DNA of 64,000 nt from Chitinophaga pendula (GTDB taxonomy: Bacteria; Bacteroidota; Bacteroidia; Chitinophagales; Chitinophagaceae), in contig NZ_CP077769.1 of the NCBI RefSeq assembly GCF_020386615.1, forward strand, positions 3,162,001 through 3,226,000, given 5' to 3'. Made by a program: the position numbers and the translations under genes. The notes below the pieces were generated by a model. That model did no database searches, was not told the origin of the DNA, and saw only the letters and a program-made list of their open reading frames with translations. Every line of letters starts with the position of its first letter. Position 1 is the first letter of the stretch. Shown piece after piece: positions 17,201 to 26,407 of the stretch.

Positions 17201-18532
17201 TCAGTTATAATAGTCTACAACGGGAACATTGATGGTGAGCCCTTTGGGAAGCGATACGGTAAAGGTGGAGCCGGCATTGGGGTTGCTACGTACGCGGATA
17301 CTGCCTTCGTTCTGTTGTACGAATTCTTTACAGAGCATTAATCCTAATCCGGTTCCCCGTTCGCCGCTGGTGCCATAACCCGGGGAGGCGGTGTATACGA
17401 AGAGATTGGCCAGTTGTTCGCCTGACATGCCCATCCCGTGATCGGTCACTTCGATCACTACCTGTTGAACGGATGCGCTTGCTTTTACGGTGATCTTACC
17501 ACCGGGATAGCTGAATTTGAGGGCGTTGCTGATGAGGTTACGCATGATGACGGACACCTGGTCTACATCTGCATATATGGCCAGGTCGGGAGCGATGACC
17601 AGTTCTGTTTCTATATGTTTTTGCTCTGTGACCAGTTGGAAGAAGTAACAGACTTCATGCACCAGGGGTGCCAGCAGGAAATGGGTAGGGCGAACACGGA
17701 TGCCTTTCATGCTACGGGCGGACCATCGCAGTACGTTATCCAGCGAGTCTCCCAGCTGGGAGACTTTTTCGTAGAGCATGGCTGCGGCTTCTTTCATTTC
17801 TCCTTCCGGGTATTGTCCTTTCTGGAACATATCCAGCAGGGATTCGAGGGTAGACAACGGGCTGCGGATATCGTGTGCTACGATAGAGAACAGTTTTTCC
17901 TGGTCTTTATTCATGGCGGCCAGTGCCTGGCGTTGTTTTTCTATTTCCTGCTGATAGTCGGACTGGATATGTTTAAAGAAGCTGAGGGCAATAATGATAA
18001 AGAACAAGGAGGTGGCAACATTGGCCCATACTCTTCGTGCCGGTACGGGGTCGGCGACCGCCATATGCTGCGGGCTGAATACAATGATCAGGAATGCCGA
18101 GATGACCAACGTACTGACGGCGACTATCCACCATTTGTTGTCGTATACGAGGATGGTGAAGATGAGTATATTCAGCAGGAAATATTGTGCTCCATTGTGG
18201 AAATACAGGCCAGTGAAGGTGTAGATCCCGGCGCTAAAGAAGATCATGATGCTACGGGCACTGAGGTACAGACGATACCTATGCAGGTATAACACACCTG
18301 TATTGATGAGCGCCGTGGATACGTTCAGTGCAGATAGGAGATATCTACCCTGACAGGCATTCACTACGGCAAATAACAGCATGAAAGGAATACAAGGTAA
18401 CGCCAGCAGATTGAGCAATTTGGTGCGCCTTGCTTCAATAAATGGCATTCCCGGTGATATTCCAACATTCACGGTATAGTTCCAATAGCGCTCGATGACA
18501 GTGTAAAGGAAGTTAGCCAGGTGCTTGAGCAT
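17201..18532 (-). CDS. Membrane sensor histidine kinase
   Basis: 443 residues. About six membrane segments fill residues 40-190, with no large periplasmic sensor domain, then a short coiled coil. The H-box IVAHDIRSP has the phospho-accepting His220. The HATPase domain follows with NLISNALKF (N box), DHGMGMS (G1), GTSGERGTGLGL (G2) and a final PNAGSTFTVSLP. No response regulator is encoded next to it, so its partner lies elsewhere. It sits upstream of the Tat oxidoreductase in the same direction. The signal is unknown; the layout suggests detection of a membrane or redox state. Confidence 0.9.
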   Translation of the reverse strand: MLKHLANFLYTVIERYWNYTVNVGISPGMPFIEARRTKLLNLLALPCIPFMLLFAVVNACQGRYLLSALNVSTALINTGVLYLHRYRLYLSARSIMIFFSAGIYTFTGLYFHNGAQYFLLNILIFTILVYDNKWWIVAVSTLVISAFLIIVFSPQHMAVADPVPARRVWANVATSLFFIIIALSFFKHIQSDYQQEIEKQRQALAAMNKDQEKLFSIVAHDIRSPLSTLESLLDMFQKGQYPEGEMKEAAAMLYEKVSQLGDSLDNVLRWSARSMKGIRVRPTHFLLAPLVHEVCYFFQLVTEQKHIETELVIAPDLAIYADVDQVSVIMRNLISNALKFSYPGGKITVKASASVQQVVIEVTDHGMGMSGEQLANLFVYTASPGYGTSGERGTGLGLMLCKEFVQQNEGSIRVRSNPNAGSTFTVSLPKGLTINVPVVDYYN

Positions 18533-18627
18533 AATTCAGTGCAAATATAGCCACAATTAAAAACAATGGCTTACCACTTAAGGGTGACAATTCCCGGCAT
18601 TTTACTCCTATTCCTGTTATGGACGTG

Positions 18628-19107
18628 TTATTGGGAGCGATCGCTGCTGAATGCGTCCCTATACATTTTCCAACCCTGATCTGTCTTTTTCCAGCGTACG
18701 AGGAACTTTCCGTTGTCGAACAGTTGGTTGGCGGCGTTATAGGATTCCCAGCGGCCCTCTTCGGTGACAAAACCATTACCGTTACCATAAACGTTTGTGG
18801 TAATAAAGCGGCCGTTCCGCAATCCGATCTGGCGATAGGCGGTTTGGAAGAAGAGGAGGATGGCTGCTCTCCCACAGGCTACGGGGGCTCCCGGGGCCAT
18901 AATGCAGGCATCTGCCGCATAGCGGTCTATAAAGACAGAAGAATCATTTTTGGCGAATGCTTCAAAGTAAATGCTGTTACTGGCGGCGATAGCTTTACGG
19001 GCCTCTTCCAGTTCTCTGCCCGCCGAGTCGCGCCCGGGACGGCAAGCAGGATATAGGAAGGTAAGGCAGCCGATGATGCTGTAGTACAAGCAATGAACAT
19101 TTTTCAT
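18628..19107 (-). CDS. NTF2-like/DUF4440 lipoprotein
   Basis: 159 residues from the ATG at 19107; the frame is open upstream but lacks a signal there. The first 22 residues form a lipoprotein signal ending LYPAC (Cys22). The rest fits the SnoaL/DUF4440 cone fold: an N-terminal helix with SIYFEAFAKNDSSVF, a YAADACIMAP strand, and strands ending RWKKTDQGWKMYRDAF. Such proteins bind small hydrophobic ligands, mostly of unknown identity. It is divergent from the MarR gene and upstream of the kinase gene with a 95-nt gap. Confidence 0.75.
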   Translation of the reverse strand: MKNVHCLYYSIIGCLTFLYPACRPGRDSAGRELEEARKAIAASNSIYFEAFAKNDSSVFIDRYAADACIMAPGAPVACGRAAILLFFQTAYRQIGLRNGRFITTNVYGNGNGFVTEEGRWESYNAANQLFDNGKFLVRWKKTDQGWKMYRDAFSSDRSQ

Positions 19108-19176
19108 GCTGATAGATTTTGATACGGCAAAGAAACTGTACTGAGCGCTTCCGGCATTGTACAAAAGCGAACCGAT

Positions 19177-19207
19177 TTTGTTTAAAAAAAATGTCTTCCT
19201 AAATTTG
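19177..19207 (+). promoter_or_regulatory. Promoter of the marR-GNAT operon
   Basis: TTTG at 19177-19180, a 19-nt spacer, then TAAATTTG at 19200-19207, an exact match to the Bacteroidota TTTG-N19-TAnnTTTG form. The predicted start of transcription falls on the operator that follows. Confidence 0.75.
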
Positions 19208-19212
19208 GTAAG

Positions 19213-19231
19213 TATTTACGTAAATATTTAC
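19213..19231. promoter_or_regulatory. Overlapping palindromic operator, probably for the MarR protein
   Basis: TATTTACGTAAATA (19213-19226) and GTAAATATTTAC (19220-19231) are both perfect palindromes and overlap. They lie at the transcription start and end 4 nt before the ATG, the usual position for MarR autorepression. Confidence 0.65.
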
Positions 19232-19235
19232 ATTT

Positions 19236-19712
19236 ATGTCAGGAAACATTATTAATGAGCTGGGGTCATTGGCGATCGGAGCGCGGATGAGGCGGTTGTA
19301 TGACCAGCTATCCCGGGATGGAGCGAGGATATACGAGGACCATGCGTTACAGTTCGACATCCAGTACTTTACGTTATTCTACCTGATTAGCCGACGGAAG
19401 CAGATCAGTATTACGGAGATCGCGGAGGAGTTGAGCCTTACGCATCCGGCGATCATTCATTTGGCGAAGGGGTTGGAGAAAAAGGGGTATATCAGTTCTG
19501 TGAAGTCAGCATCGGATAGCCGTAAGCGTATGTTGCAATTATCCCGGAAGGGGCAGCAGTATCTGCCTACTTTCGAGCAGGTATGGCAAAAGATAGCGCG
19601 TTTGAATCAGCAGCTTTTTGCGGAGCAGCATGCGTTATTGCAGCAGCTGGAGGCGGTTGAGCGGGCGTTGGAGGTGCAGTCTTACTATCAGCGGTTCCAG
19701 GAAATGACTTGA
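19236..19712 (+). CDS. MarR family transcriptional regulator
   Basis: 158 residues, normal for MarR. The winged helix-turn-helix reads ISITEIAEELSLTHPAIIHLAKGLEKKGYI followed by the wing with SDSRKRMLQLS, a clear MarR signature. The N- and C-terminal helices would form the dimer interface. It binds ligand-sensitively to palindromic DNA; the operator at its own start codon suggests autorepression. The GNAT gene follows after 22 nt in the same unit, so it probably controls that acetyltransferase. Confidence 0.9.
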   Translation: MSGNIINELGSLAIGARMRRLYDQLSRDGARIYEDHALQFDIQYFTLFYLISRRKQISITEIAEELSLTHPAIIHLAKGLEKKGYISSVKSASDSRKRMLQLSRKGQQYLPTFEQVWQKIARLNQQLFAEQHALLQQLEAVERALEVQSYYQRFQEMT

Positions 19713-19734
19713 TATTTTTCAAATAAACAGCTAT

Positions 19735-20430
19735 ATGGATCAGCAAGATTTTGCGGTGCTGGACAATTGTCTATGGCATGCATTACGGGATACGCAACAT
19801 GATTTTTCGCTGGGGCAGGCGCCGGCGTTCCGGTTCCGGCCTGAGATATTGCCCTTTATCGGGTTTGATCATCGTGTATCTGCTCCGCTTGCCGGATTGC
19901 AGCCTTTTATGGCGCCCGGGGAGCAAGTGTTTGTGGTGGGAGATCTGCCGGATACTTTATCGGGGTGGACGGTACTGCGGGAGCTGGACGGTGCGCAGAT
20001 GGTATGTCCGCAGCTATTGCCCGGTGAAGTAAGGCACCTTGCCGAGTTGCAATTGCTGAATGAAAATGACTGGGAGGAGATGCACGCACTTGTGCAGGCG
20101 GTGCAGCCAGGTTATTACCGGCAGCGTACTCCTTTGCTTGGTTTGTATTGGGGTATCAAGGTGGATGGGAAGTTGGCGGCGATGGCCGGGGAGCGTTTCC
20201 GGTTGCCGGGCTTTACGGAGGTCAGTGCAGTCTGTACCTATCCGGCGCATACTGGCAAGGGGTATGCGCAGCAGCTTACTACTGCTGTATGCCGGCATAT
20301 CTATGCACAAGGAGCGATACCATTCCTGCATGTATTGAAGACAAATACGAGGGCGATTGCTTTATATGAGCGGTTGGGATTCTATAAGCGCCGGGATATT
20401 CCTTTTTACCAGGTGAGTGCCCCACTTTAA
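19735..20430 (+). CDS. GNAT family N-acetyltransferase (FR47-like)
   Basis: 231 residues. The C-terminal half is a GNAT domain: AAMAGERFR strand, EVSAVCTYPAHTGKGYAQQLTTAV (the acetyl-CoA pyrophosphate loop and helix), then LHVLKTNTRAIALYERLGF. The N-terminal ~100 residues are a second, degenerate domain, as in FR47-like proteins. Substrate unknown; an amine, amino acid or antibiotic is possible given its MarR-controlled operon. Confidence 0.85.
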   Translation: MDQQDFAVLDNCLWHALRDTQHDFSLGQAPAFRFRPEILPFIGFDHRVSAPLAGLQPFMAPGEQVFVVGDLPDTLSGWTVLRELDGAQMVCPQLLPGEVRHLAELQLLNENDWEEMHALVQAVQPGYYRQRTPLLGLYWGIKVDGKLAAMAGERFRLPGFTEVSAVCTYPAHTGKGYAQQLTTAVCRHIYAQGAIPFLHVLKTNTRAIALYERLGFYKRRDIPFYQVSAPL

Positions 20431-20507
20431 TAAGACCGGTGTAAATTAGTCCTGAAGTGGCCGGTAGCATGTCTTGATCGCACCTGTCCGGATTTATTAT
20501 AACCTAT

Positions 20508-20515
20508 TATTTTTG
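20508..20515 (+). promoter_or_regulatory. -7 promoter element for the SRPBCC gene
   Basis: TATTTTTG matches TAnnTTTG, 64 nt before the ATG at 20579. No clear TTTG is seen at the -33 position. Confidence 0.4.
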
Positions 20516-20578
20516 TGTTGTCAACGGCGGAATAGCCGGTCAATAAACAAGTACATCTCAACTATCAAACTTATATAC

Positions 20579-20998
20579 ATGGCACACACACCTATCACCA
20601 TTTCAGCGACCATAACAGCACCTGTAGAGAAAGTATGGCAATTCTGGTCTGAGCCGGCGCATATTCAGCAATGGAATAATGCCTCTGAGGACTGGCATAC
20701 GCCGCATGCAACCAATGATCTGCGTGCAGGCGGTTCGTTTACGACCCGTATGGAGGCGAAAGACGGCAGTTTCGGTTTTGATTTCGGCGGTATTTATGAC
20801 GAGGTAAAGGAATATGAGCTGATCGCATACACCATGGGTGATGGCCGTAAGGTGAAGATCACTTTTGCGGGCAGTCCGACGGGTACTGACATTGTAGAGA
20901 CTTTTGATCCGGAGGGTACTCATCCTATCGAAATGCAGCAACAGGGGTGGCAGGCGATCCTGGACAACTTCAAAAAGTATACAGAGCGCAACGCTTAA
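20579..20998 (+). CDS. SRPBCC/AHSA1-like protein
   Basis: 139 residues from the ATG at 20579; the open frame further upstream overlaps the promoter element. The fold signature is ITAPVEKVWQFWSEPAHIQQW, an RAGGSFTTRMEAKDGSFGFDF strand pair, and a C-terminal helix with QQGWQAILDNFKKY. It is the short form seen across Bacteroidota, of unknown ligand. It is monocistronic. Confidence 0.82.
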   Translation: MAHTPITISATITAPVEKVWQFWSEPAHIQQWNNASEDWHTPHATNDLRAGGSFTTRMEAKDGSFGFDFGGIYDEVKEYELIAYTMGDGRKVKITFAGSPTGTDIVETFDPEGTHPIEMQQQGWQAILDNFKKYTERNA

Positions 20999-21181
20999 TA
21001 CGACCGATACGCTATGCGATAGCCGGTGTGCACTGGGGACAGTGTGTGCCGGCTATTATTTTATCCATTTAAAATACCGTTGCTGCAACAACCGGTTGCA
21101 TTTAACATTCTTAATGTGTACATTTAGCTATAAGGCATTCATAATCGTCCATTCATTCTACGACTATAATTACTCACGTCT

Positions 21182-22099
21182 ATGAACACATCTAGAAGAA
21201 ACTTTTTAAAGCAGGGCGCGCTGGCGGCGGCCGGTGTTGCTTTGTTCCCCAACGTATTGCACGCCTCTTATAAAGCCAAGGGATTGCTGGGTATACAGCT
21301 GTATTCTATCCGGGAGGACATGAAAAAGGACCCTGCGGGTACGTTGAAGCAGGTAGCCGCTATGGGCTATAAAAATGTAGAGCACGCGAATTATGTGAAC
21401 CGGAAATTTTATGGTTACAGTGCAGCGGAATTTAAGAAGCTGCTGAATGACCTGGGGCTTAAGATGCCCAGCGGGCATACGGTGTTGGGTAAGCAGCACT
21501 GGGATGCCGGTAAAAAAGATTTCACGGATGCGTGGAAGTACACGGTAGAAGATGCGGCGGCGGTAGGCCAGCAACTGGTGATCAGCCCCTGGCTGGATGA
21601 GAGTTTGCGTAAGACCTATGATGATTTCAAGGCTTACATGGATGTGTTTAACAAATGCGGGGAGTTGTGTAAGCAATCCGGTATGAAGTTCGGTTATCAT
21701 AACCATGATTTTGAATTCAGTACGGAGTTGAACGGGAAGAAGCTGTTCGACCTGATACTGGAGAACACGGATCCATCGCTGGTAGCGCAGCAGTTGGATA
21801 TCGGCAACATGTATCATGCCGGTGGTATTGCGCTTGATATCATTAAGCGATATCCCGGCCGATTTGAGTCCATGCATGTGAAGGATGAGATCAAAGCTGC
21901 GAACAAAGGCGAGATGGGTGGTGGTTATGAGAGCACTATCCTGGGTAAGGGTATCATTCCGGTAAAGGAGGTGATCGACCTGGGATTAAAGTCCGGCGGT
22001 ACTAAACATTTCATTATTGAGCAGGAGTCTTACCAGGGTATTGCGCCGCTGGCGTGTATCAAGGAAGACTACCAGGTGATGCGCCGCTGGGGATTCTGA
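21182..22099 (+). CDS. Tat-exported sugar phosphate isomerase/epimerase-like TIM barrel protein
   Basis: 305 residues. A twin-arginine signal (SRRNFLKQG, then LHA) precedes a xylose-isomerase-like TIM barrel (AP endonuclease 2 superfamily). Recognisable strands are LLGIQLYSIRE near the start, GYHNHDFEF in the middle, QQLDIGN and SMHVKDE, which carry likely metal ligands (His, Asp, Glu). In Bacteroidota these exported proteins are associated with sugar or inositol epimerisation, often together with Gfo/Idh/MocA oxidoreductases such as the one at 15.8 kb. Monocistronic, followed by a terminator. Confidence 0.85.
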   Translation: MNTSRRNFLKQGALAAAGVALFPNVLHASYKAKGLLGIQLYSIREDMKKDPAGTLKQVAAMGYKNVEHANYVNRKFYGYSAAEFKKLLNDLGLKMPSGHTVLGKQHWDAGKKDFTDAWKYTVEDAAAVGQQLVISPWLDESLRKTYDDFKAYMDVFNKCGELCKQSGMKFGYHNHDFEFSTELNGKKLFDLILENTDPSLVAQQLDIGNMYHAGGIALDIIKRYPGRFESMHVKDEIKAANKGEMGGGYESTILGKGIIPVKEVIDLGLKSGGTKHFIIEQESYQGIAPLACIKEDYQVMRRWGF

Positions 22100-22123
22100 T
22101 GATCTTGTTTGTCCATTTATGAT

Positions 22124-22157
22124 AGCCGTTGCTGGTATACCAGCAGCGGCTTTTTTT
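22124..22157 (+). terminator. Intrinsic terminator
   Basis: The arm AGCCGTTGCTGG (22124-22135) pairs with CCAGCAGCGGCT, followed by seven T. It ends the plus-strand isomerase-like gene. Confidence 0.88.
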
Positions 22158-22165
22158 ATGATAAA

Positions 22166-22202
22166 AAGGTACAGCCATCATTGCTCTGTCAATGACGGCT
22201 GT
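22166..22202 (-). terminator. Terminator of the GH99/71-like gene
   Basis: Arms 22171-22183 and 22190-22202 pair with one mismatch. Read on the minus strand the hairpin is followed by a T run, so it belongs to the gene that ends at 22252. Confidence 0.75.
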
Positions 22203-22251
22203 AATACCTGGCTGTTCCCTTTTGATCAGACTTATGATCTGTTTTGCAGGA

Positions 22252-23865
22252 TCAATTTTGTAAGGTCCAGTGCCCACTCTCGAAGAAGTTGGGTACAGCG
22301 GTACATTGTGCTGATCCGTTTTGGTTTTCGAGATTGATATAGGTGCCTTTCCATTCGTTCTTTATCCTTTTGTATCCATTGTAATCTTCCAGCACCCAAT
22401 AGCCGCTATAGAAGGTATTAGGTAAGGCGGAGCTTTCCACATAGCTATATTGGTTTTCTATATTCAGGTAGTTGCCGGTGGCGAGGTTTTTAAACCGGAG
22501 GTGGCCATTTACCTGTTCCTGTATCCATTTGTATTGGTTACCGCTATTGCCGGTGCTATATTTTACCCGGCCATTTTCTTCATACAGGTAGGTATTGAGC
22601 CATCTGTTTTTGATGAAGACGCCGCTGCCGCCACCGGGGTTAGTGGGGTTACCATTGATACTGTTGAGTAATGTTTCGGCGTTGCTGACCTGCAGGTTGG
22701 TCAGGTGGGTGAATACCTGATTCAGCTGTTGTTGTACGTTGCTGTTGCCTTTGTATTGTTTGCGGTACTGGTAAAGTTTGAAGATGAGGTCCAGTTCTCG
22801 TTGGCCGTAGGGTACGCCCAATTTTTGCTGCATGGTGGTCAGGAAGGAGAAGCCAAATTCGTCTGTTGGTTCTATCATGGTGCCTTCGCCGTAGTCGTTC
22901 CAGGTGGCGAACTGGATGATGGCGGTGCTGGAGCGCAATGCTTTATCCAGTAGGGAGGAGAATGTGCTAGTGCCATTGTGTGCGATCTGCCAGGTGGGGC
23001 CATCGGCGCCGCCTTCAGCGTAGAAGGAGCGGAATCCGGGGTATACGACACCGATGGATAAGGGGAAGCTGGCGGCTTGAGCGTAGTAGTTATCTACGAC
23101 GGTCGGGTGGTCCTGATATATCCAAGGGTATTCTCCGCCTGAGTTGTTGGCCCCTACCTGGTTGGTGAAGCCATATAGCGGCAATACTTTGGGGCGAGGG
23201 TTCAGTCCGGAGAGGATGCGGTCCCATTCGGCCGGTTGGTGGAAGGTGATGGGGCCGAAGTTGAGTACTACCGGGCCATTGTTCATGCGGAGGTAGTTAC
23301 CCTGGTTGAAGTAGTTGTTCTGCATGTATACGAAGTCGCCATGTGCGCCATCGGTCATGCCCGGGTCCCAGTTACGGTCTTCGTGGACGATGGCGAACTG
23401 CAGGCCGACGTCGTTCAGTTTGTTGATGAGGGCGTTGGAGTTGGCGAGGTTGTCCGGATAATCGTATCGCTGGCGGGTGCCGGGCCAGTCGATGAAGACA
23501 CCATCTGCGCCTGCGTATTTCATGAGGAGTAGTTGGTATTCTAAGATATCCGGGTCGGCGGAGGCGTAGGGGCCGGTCTTGGGATAGTAGTGGGCGGCGA
23601 TCTGCCGTTTGCCATTGGTGATGATATCCGGGTTGCGGTTATTCATTTTCCAGTGATAGCCCCAGGCGCCACGGGATTCTGGTGTTTCGAACCAGGGCAT
23701 CCAGTGGATGAATATCTTTTTGTTGGTGTTTTTGGTAACCTGTACGGCGTTGGTGATGGCCTCCCGTCCGGACGGAGTAACGGGTTCGGTGGCATCCTGC
23801 CGGACATTTTTGTTACATGACAGTAATGCCAGTGTGCAGCAGGCTGCCAGTAGTAGTTTTTTCAT
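22252..23865 (-). CDS. Lipoprotein glycoside hydrolase of the GH71/GH99-like group
   Basis: 537 residues. A lipoprotein signal ends LLSC with Cys17. Residues about 45-390 form a TIM barrel of the GH71/GH99-like superfamily: KIFIHWMPWFE at the first strand, an AGADGVFIDWPG strand, and a late ATWNDYGEGTMIEP motif with likely acidic catalytic residues. After a Gly-rich linker the last ~120 residues carry repeated Trp-containing units (KNRWLNTYL, FKNLATGNYL, IKNEWKGTYINL) like a beta-trefoil carbohydrate-binding domain. It probably acts on a mannan or alpha-glucan at the cell surface. Exact family needs a profile search. Confidence 0.8.
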   Translation of the reverse strand: MKKLLLAACCTLALLSCNKNVRQDATEPVTPSGREAITNAVQVTKNTNKKIFIHWMPWFETPESRGAWGYHWKMNNRNPDIITNGKRQIAAHYYPKTGPYASADPDILEYQLLLMKYAGADGVFIDWPGTRQRYDYPDNLANSNALINKLNDVGLQFAIVHEDRNWDPGMTDGAHGDFVYMQNNYFNQGNYLRMNNGPVVLNFGPITFHQPAEWDRILSGLNPRPKVLPLYGFTNQVGANNSGGEYPWIYQDHPTVVDNYYAQAASFPLSIGVVYPGFRSFYAEGGADGPTWQIAHNGTSTFSSLLDKALRSSTAIIQFATWNDYGEGTMIEPTDEFGFSFLTTMQQKLGVPYGQRELDLIFKLYQYRKQYKGNSNVQQQLNQVFTHLTNLQVSNAETLLNSINGNPTNPGGGSGVFIKNRWLNTYLYEENGRVKYSTGNSGNQYKWIQEQVNGHLRFKNLATGNYLNIENQYSYVESSALPNTFYSGYWVLEDYNGYKRIKNEWKGTYINLENQNGSAQCTAVPNFFESGHWTLQN

Positions 23866-24173
23866 TTCGTGGATCTTTGAGGTAAATAATAGGTTGTGTC
23901 AGTGTGGATAGTACTTCAGGAATTCAGCCGGAATAAAAATAGGGGTGTCGGGCAGGTGGGGCTAATAATATTTCAGAAATATAAAGAAAAAACCCATGCA
24001 GGGTTTAATAATAATTTACCAATCAGTCAGTTATACAAAGGATAGTATAAGTAAAATATAACGTTGTTTTGTTGTATTGCTGGCGTTATAGGGGCGGTCG
24101 GGAGGATACTTTTGGCCCGGCACGGCGCTTTTTTATTTATTTTAGCTGTTATCACGCTTTCATAACTATCACT
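23866..24173. other. Divergent intergenic region
   Basis: 308 bp between the minus-strand hydrolase and the plus-strand gamma-glutamyltransferase. AT-rich in the middle; it must hold both promoters, but I see no clean TTTG/TAnnTTTG pair and no gene. Confidence 0.4.
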
Positions 24174-26099
24174 ATGCAACGAATACTACTACTCTCCATT
24201 TCACTGTTTTTTTTTATGGGGTTGTCTGCACAGCAAACGCAGAAGCCACCGTTACACGGTAAACACTGGATGGCCATTACGGGTAAGCCGCTGGCGGCTA
24301 CTGCCGGGGCTATGATCTTTCAGCGGGGAGGTAATGCGGTAGATGCTGCCTGTGCGATGCTGGCAGCTACCTGTACGATGTGGGATGTATTGAGTTGGGG
24401 AGGTGAGACGCAGGCGTTGATCTACCATCCTAAGACGGGGAAGGTGATAGCGATCAATGCGCTGGGGGTGGCACCCGGTGGGGCGACAGTAGATTTTTAC
24501 AAGCGGAAGGGCTATGATTTTCCACCGGAGTACGGGCCATTGGCGGCGGTTACGCCCGGTACACCCGGCGGCCTTTGTTATATGCTGGCCGAGTATGGTA
24601 CGATGAGCCTGGAGCAGGTATTAGCACCGGCTATGGAGCTGGCTGCCGGTTATCCTATTGAAGCGCAGACGGCCAATAGTATTGAACGCGGGAAGGCGCA
24701 TATCAAACAATGGCCTTACAGCAAGGCGGTGTTCCTGACACATCCTGGCGCTAAGCGGGAGGCTCCTGAAGCCGGGGAGATATTTAAGCAGGAGGATCTG
24801 CTGGGGACGTTACGTAAGCTGGTCACGGCGGAGCGGGACGCGCTGCGGCAAAAAAAGGGTCGTAAGGCAGCGATCATGGCGGCTTATGACCGTTTTTACA
24901 AAGGTGACATTGCGCGGGAGTTTGTGCGGGGATGCCAGGAGCAAGGCGGGTTGATCACGATGGAGGACCTTGCGAAATGGAGGCCTGTTGAGGAGGCACC
25001 TTTGCATGTCAACTACAAAGGTATTGATGTGTACAAGCTGCAGGAATGGACGCAGGGGCCGGCGATGTTACAGAGTTTGAATATATTGGAGCATATAGAC
25101 CTGAAAGGCATGGGTTACAATTCTCCTGCCTATATCCATACGATCTACCAGACGATGAGCCTGGCATTTGCGGACCGGGATTTTTACTATGGCGATCCTG
25201 CTTTTACGCCCCGTTCTCCTATCCGGGGGTTGCTGAGTAAGGCATATGCGAAAGAGCGGGCGAAGCTGATCAAGCCGGATCATAATGATCCGAATATTGG
25301 TCCTGGGGACCCCTACCCTTTTGAAGGCCGTAACAACCCTTATCTGAATCTGTTGTCGGCGCGTGCGCGCCTGACGGATACGACGGCACCAAAAAAGGAT
25401 TCGCGTTTTGTGCCTACGCATGACGTGATCACTTTTACTACTCCGGCGGCGCCGCTGATAGCGCGGCAGGCGGCGGACAGTGCTTACCAGGACCGTTTAT
25501 GGCGGGGGACGACCAGTGTGGAAGCGGCAGATGCGGAGGGATGGGTGGTGTCTATTACGCCCAGTGGCGGATGGGTGCCAGCCTGTATAGCCGGTAAGAC
25601 GGGTGTGGGGATGAGTCAGCGGTTACAGAGTTTTGTGCTGGATTCTGTCTTGAATCCATTTAATGTGCTGACCCCCGGTAAGCGGCCGCGGGTGACGCTG
25701 ACGCCTTCGCTAGCATTGAAGGACGGGAAGCCATTTCTTTCTTTTGCTGTACAGGGAGGCGATACGCAGGATCAGAACTTATTGCAGTTTTTCCTGAATG
25801 TGGTAGAATTCGGTATGACGGTGCAGCAGGCGACGGAGGCGGCCAATATTAACAGTAATCAATTGTGGTTATCGCTTGGTGGTACGGATATGAAGGATCG
25901 TCAGCCGAGACCAGGCAGTATACTACTGCATAACAATACGCCGGAGGCCACGCGTAAGGCATTGTTGCAGATGGGATATGACGCCAAGTATAGTCCTAGT
26001 ACGAGTGGCCCTATCAACGCTATTTATTTTGACTGGCTGCACGGCAGTCTATGGGGTGGCAGCAGTAATAACGGGGAGGATTACGGCATAGGCTGGTAG
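24174..26099 (+). CDS. Gamma-glutamyltransferase family protein
   Basis: 641 residues from the ATG at 24174, which begins a signal peptide (ends SAQ, residue 20). The family is an Ntn-hydrolase that cuts itself before a threonine and then acts on gamma-glutamyl amides in the periplasm. The N-terminal region AAGAMIFQRGGNAVDAA and VTPGTPGG are typical. The self-cleavage site would be Thr446 in WRGTTSVE; the usual following His (TTH) is Ser here, and the later loop reads TPSGGW. It is thus an outlying member whose substrate may not be glutathione. The next operon handles gamma-glutamylated amines, which may be relevant, but a terminator separates the two. Confidence 0.82.
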   Translation: MQRILLLSISLFFFMGLSAQQTQKPPLHGKHWMAITGKPLAATAGAMIFQRGGNAVDAACAMLAATCTMWDVLSWGGETQALIYHPKTGKVIAINALGVAPGGATVDFYKRKGYDFPPEYGPLAAVTPGTPGGLCYMLAEYGTMSLEQVLAPAMELAAGYPIEAQTANSIERGKAHIKQWPYSKAVFLTHPGAKREAPEAGEIFKQEDLLGTLRKLVTAERDALRQKKGRKAAIMAAYDRFYKGDIAREFVRGCQEQGGLITMEDLAKWRPVEEAPLHVNYKGIDVYKLQEWTQGPAMLQSLNILEHIDLKGMGYNSPAYIHTIYQTMSLAFADRDFYYGDPAFTPRSPIRGLLSKAYAKERAKLIKPDHNDPNIGPGDPYPFEGRNNPYLNLLSARARLTDTTAPKKDSRFVPTHDVITFTTPAAPLIARQAADSAYQDRLWRGTTSVEAADAEGWVVSITPSGGWVPACIAGKTGVGMSQRLQSFVLDSVLNPFNVLTPGKRPRVTLTPSLALKDGKPFLSFAVQGGDTQDQNLLQFFLNVVEFGMTVQQATEAANINSNQLWLSLGGTDMKDRQPRPGSILLHNNTPEATRKALLQMGYDAKYSPSTSGPINAIYFDWLHGSLWGGSSNNGEDYGIGW

Positions 26100-26407
26100 T
26101 CAGGTGCAAATTTTGTGCAGGGCGAAGTGATGGCGAAATATTGTAAGTACCGATGGAGGCCGGGATCGACCGGCACTTCCTGGTGCTTTCTGACGAGCAT
26201 GCTATTTACATATCAGCATAGCGGATACGGATGCGATGCTTTTATTTTACGATACATTTTTTTTGAGGCGGGTGCCGGGCGATATTGCCGGCACCCGCTT
26301 TTTTATTGTGTAGCAGGAGGAAAAGCCTGTGAATTAATTTGCTTATATTACTTGACAACCGGTCAGCCCAATTCTCATCATCCTTCAAGCAACAGACTTA
26401 TTTTATT
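26100..26407. other. Intergenic region before the amino-alcohol operon
   Basis: 308 bp. Apart from the terminator it should hold the operon promoter between 26305 and 26407; I find no clean match to TTTG-N19-TAnnTTTG. No gene is seen. Confidence 0.4.
26268..26304 (+). terminator. Intrinsic terminator
   Basis: GCGGGTGCCGG (26268-26278) pairs with CCGGCACCCGC (26288-26298), then a T run. It separates the gamma-glutamyltransferase gene from the permease operon. Confidence 0.88.
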
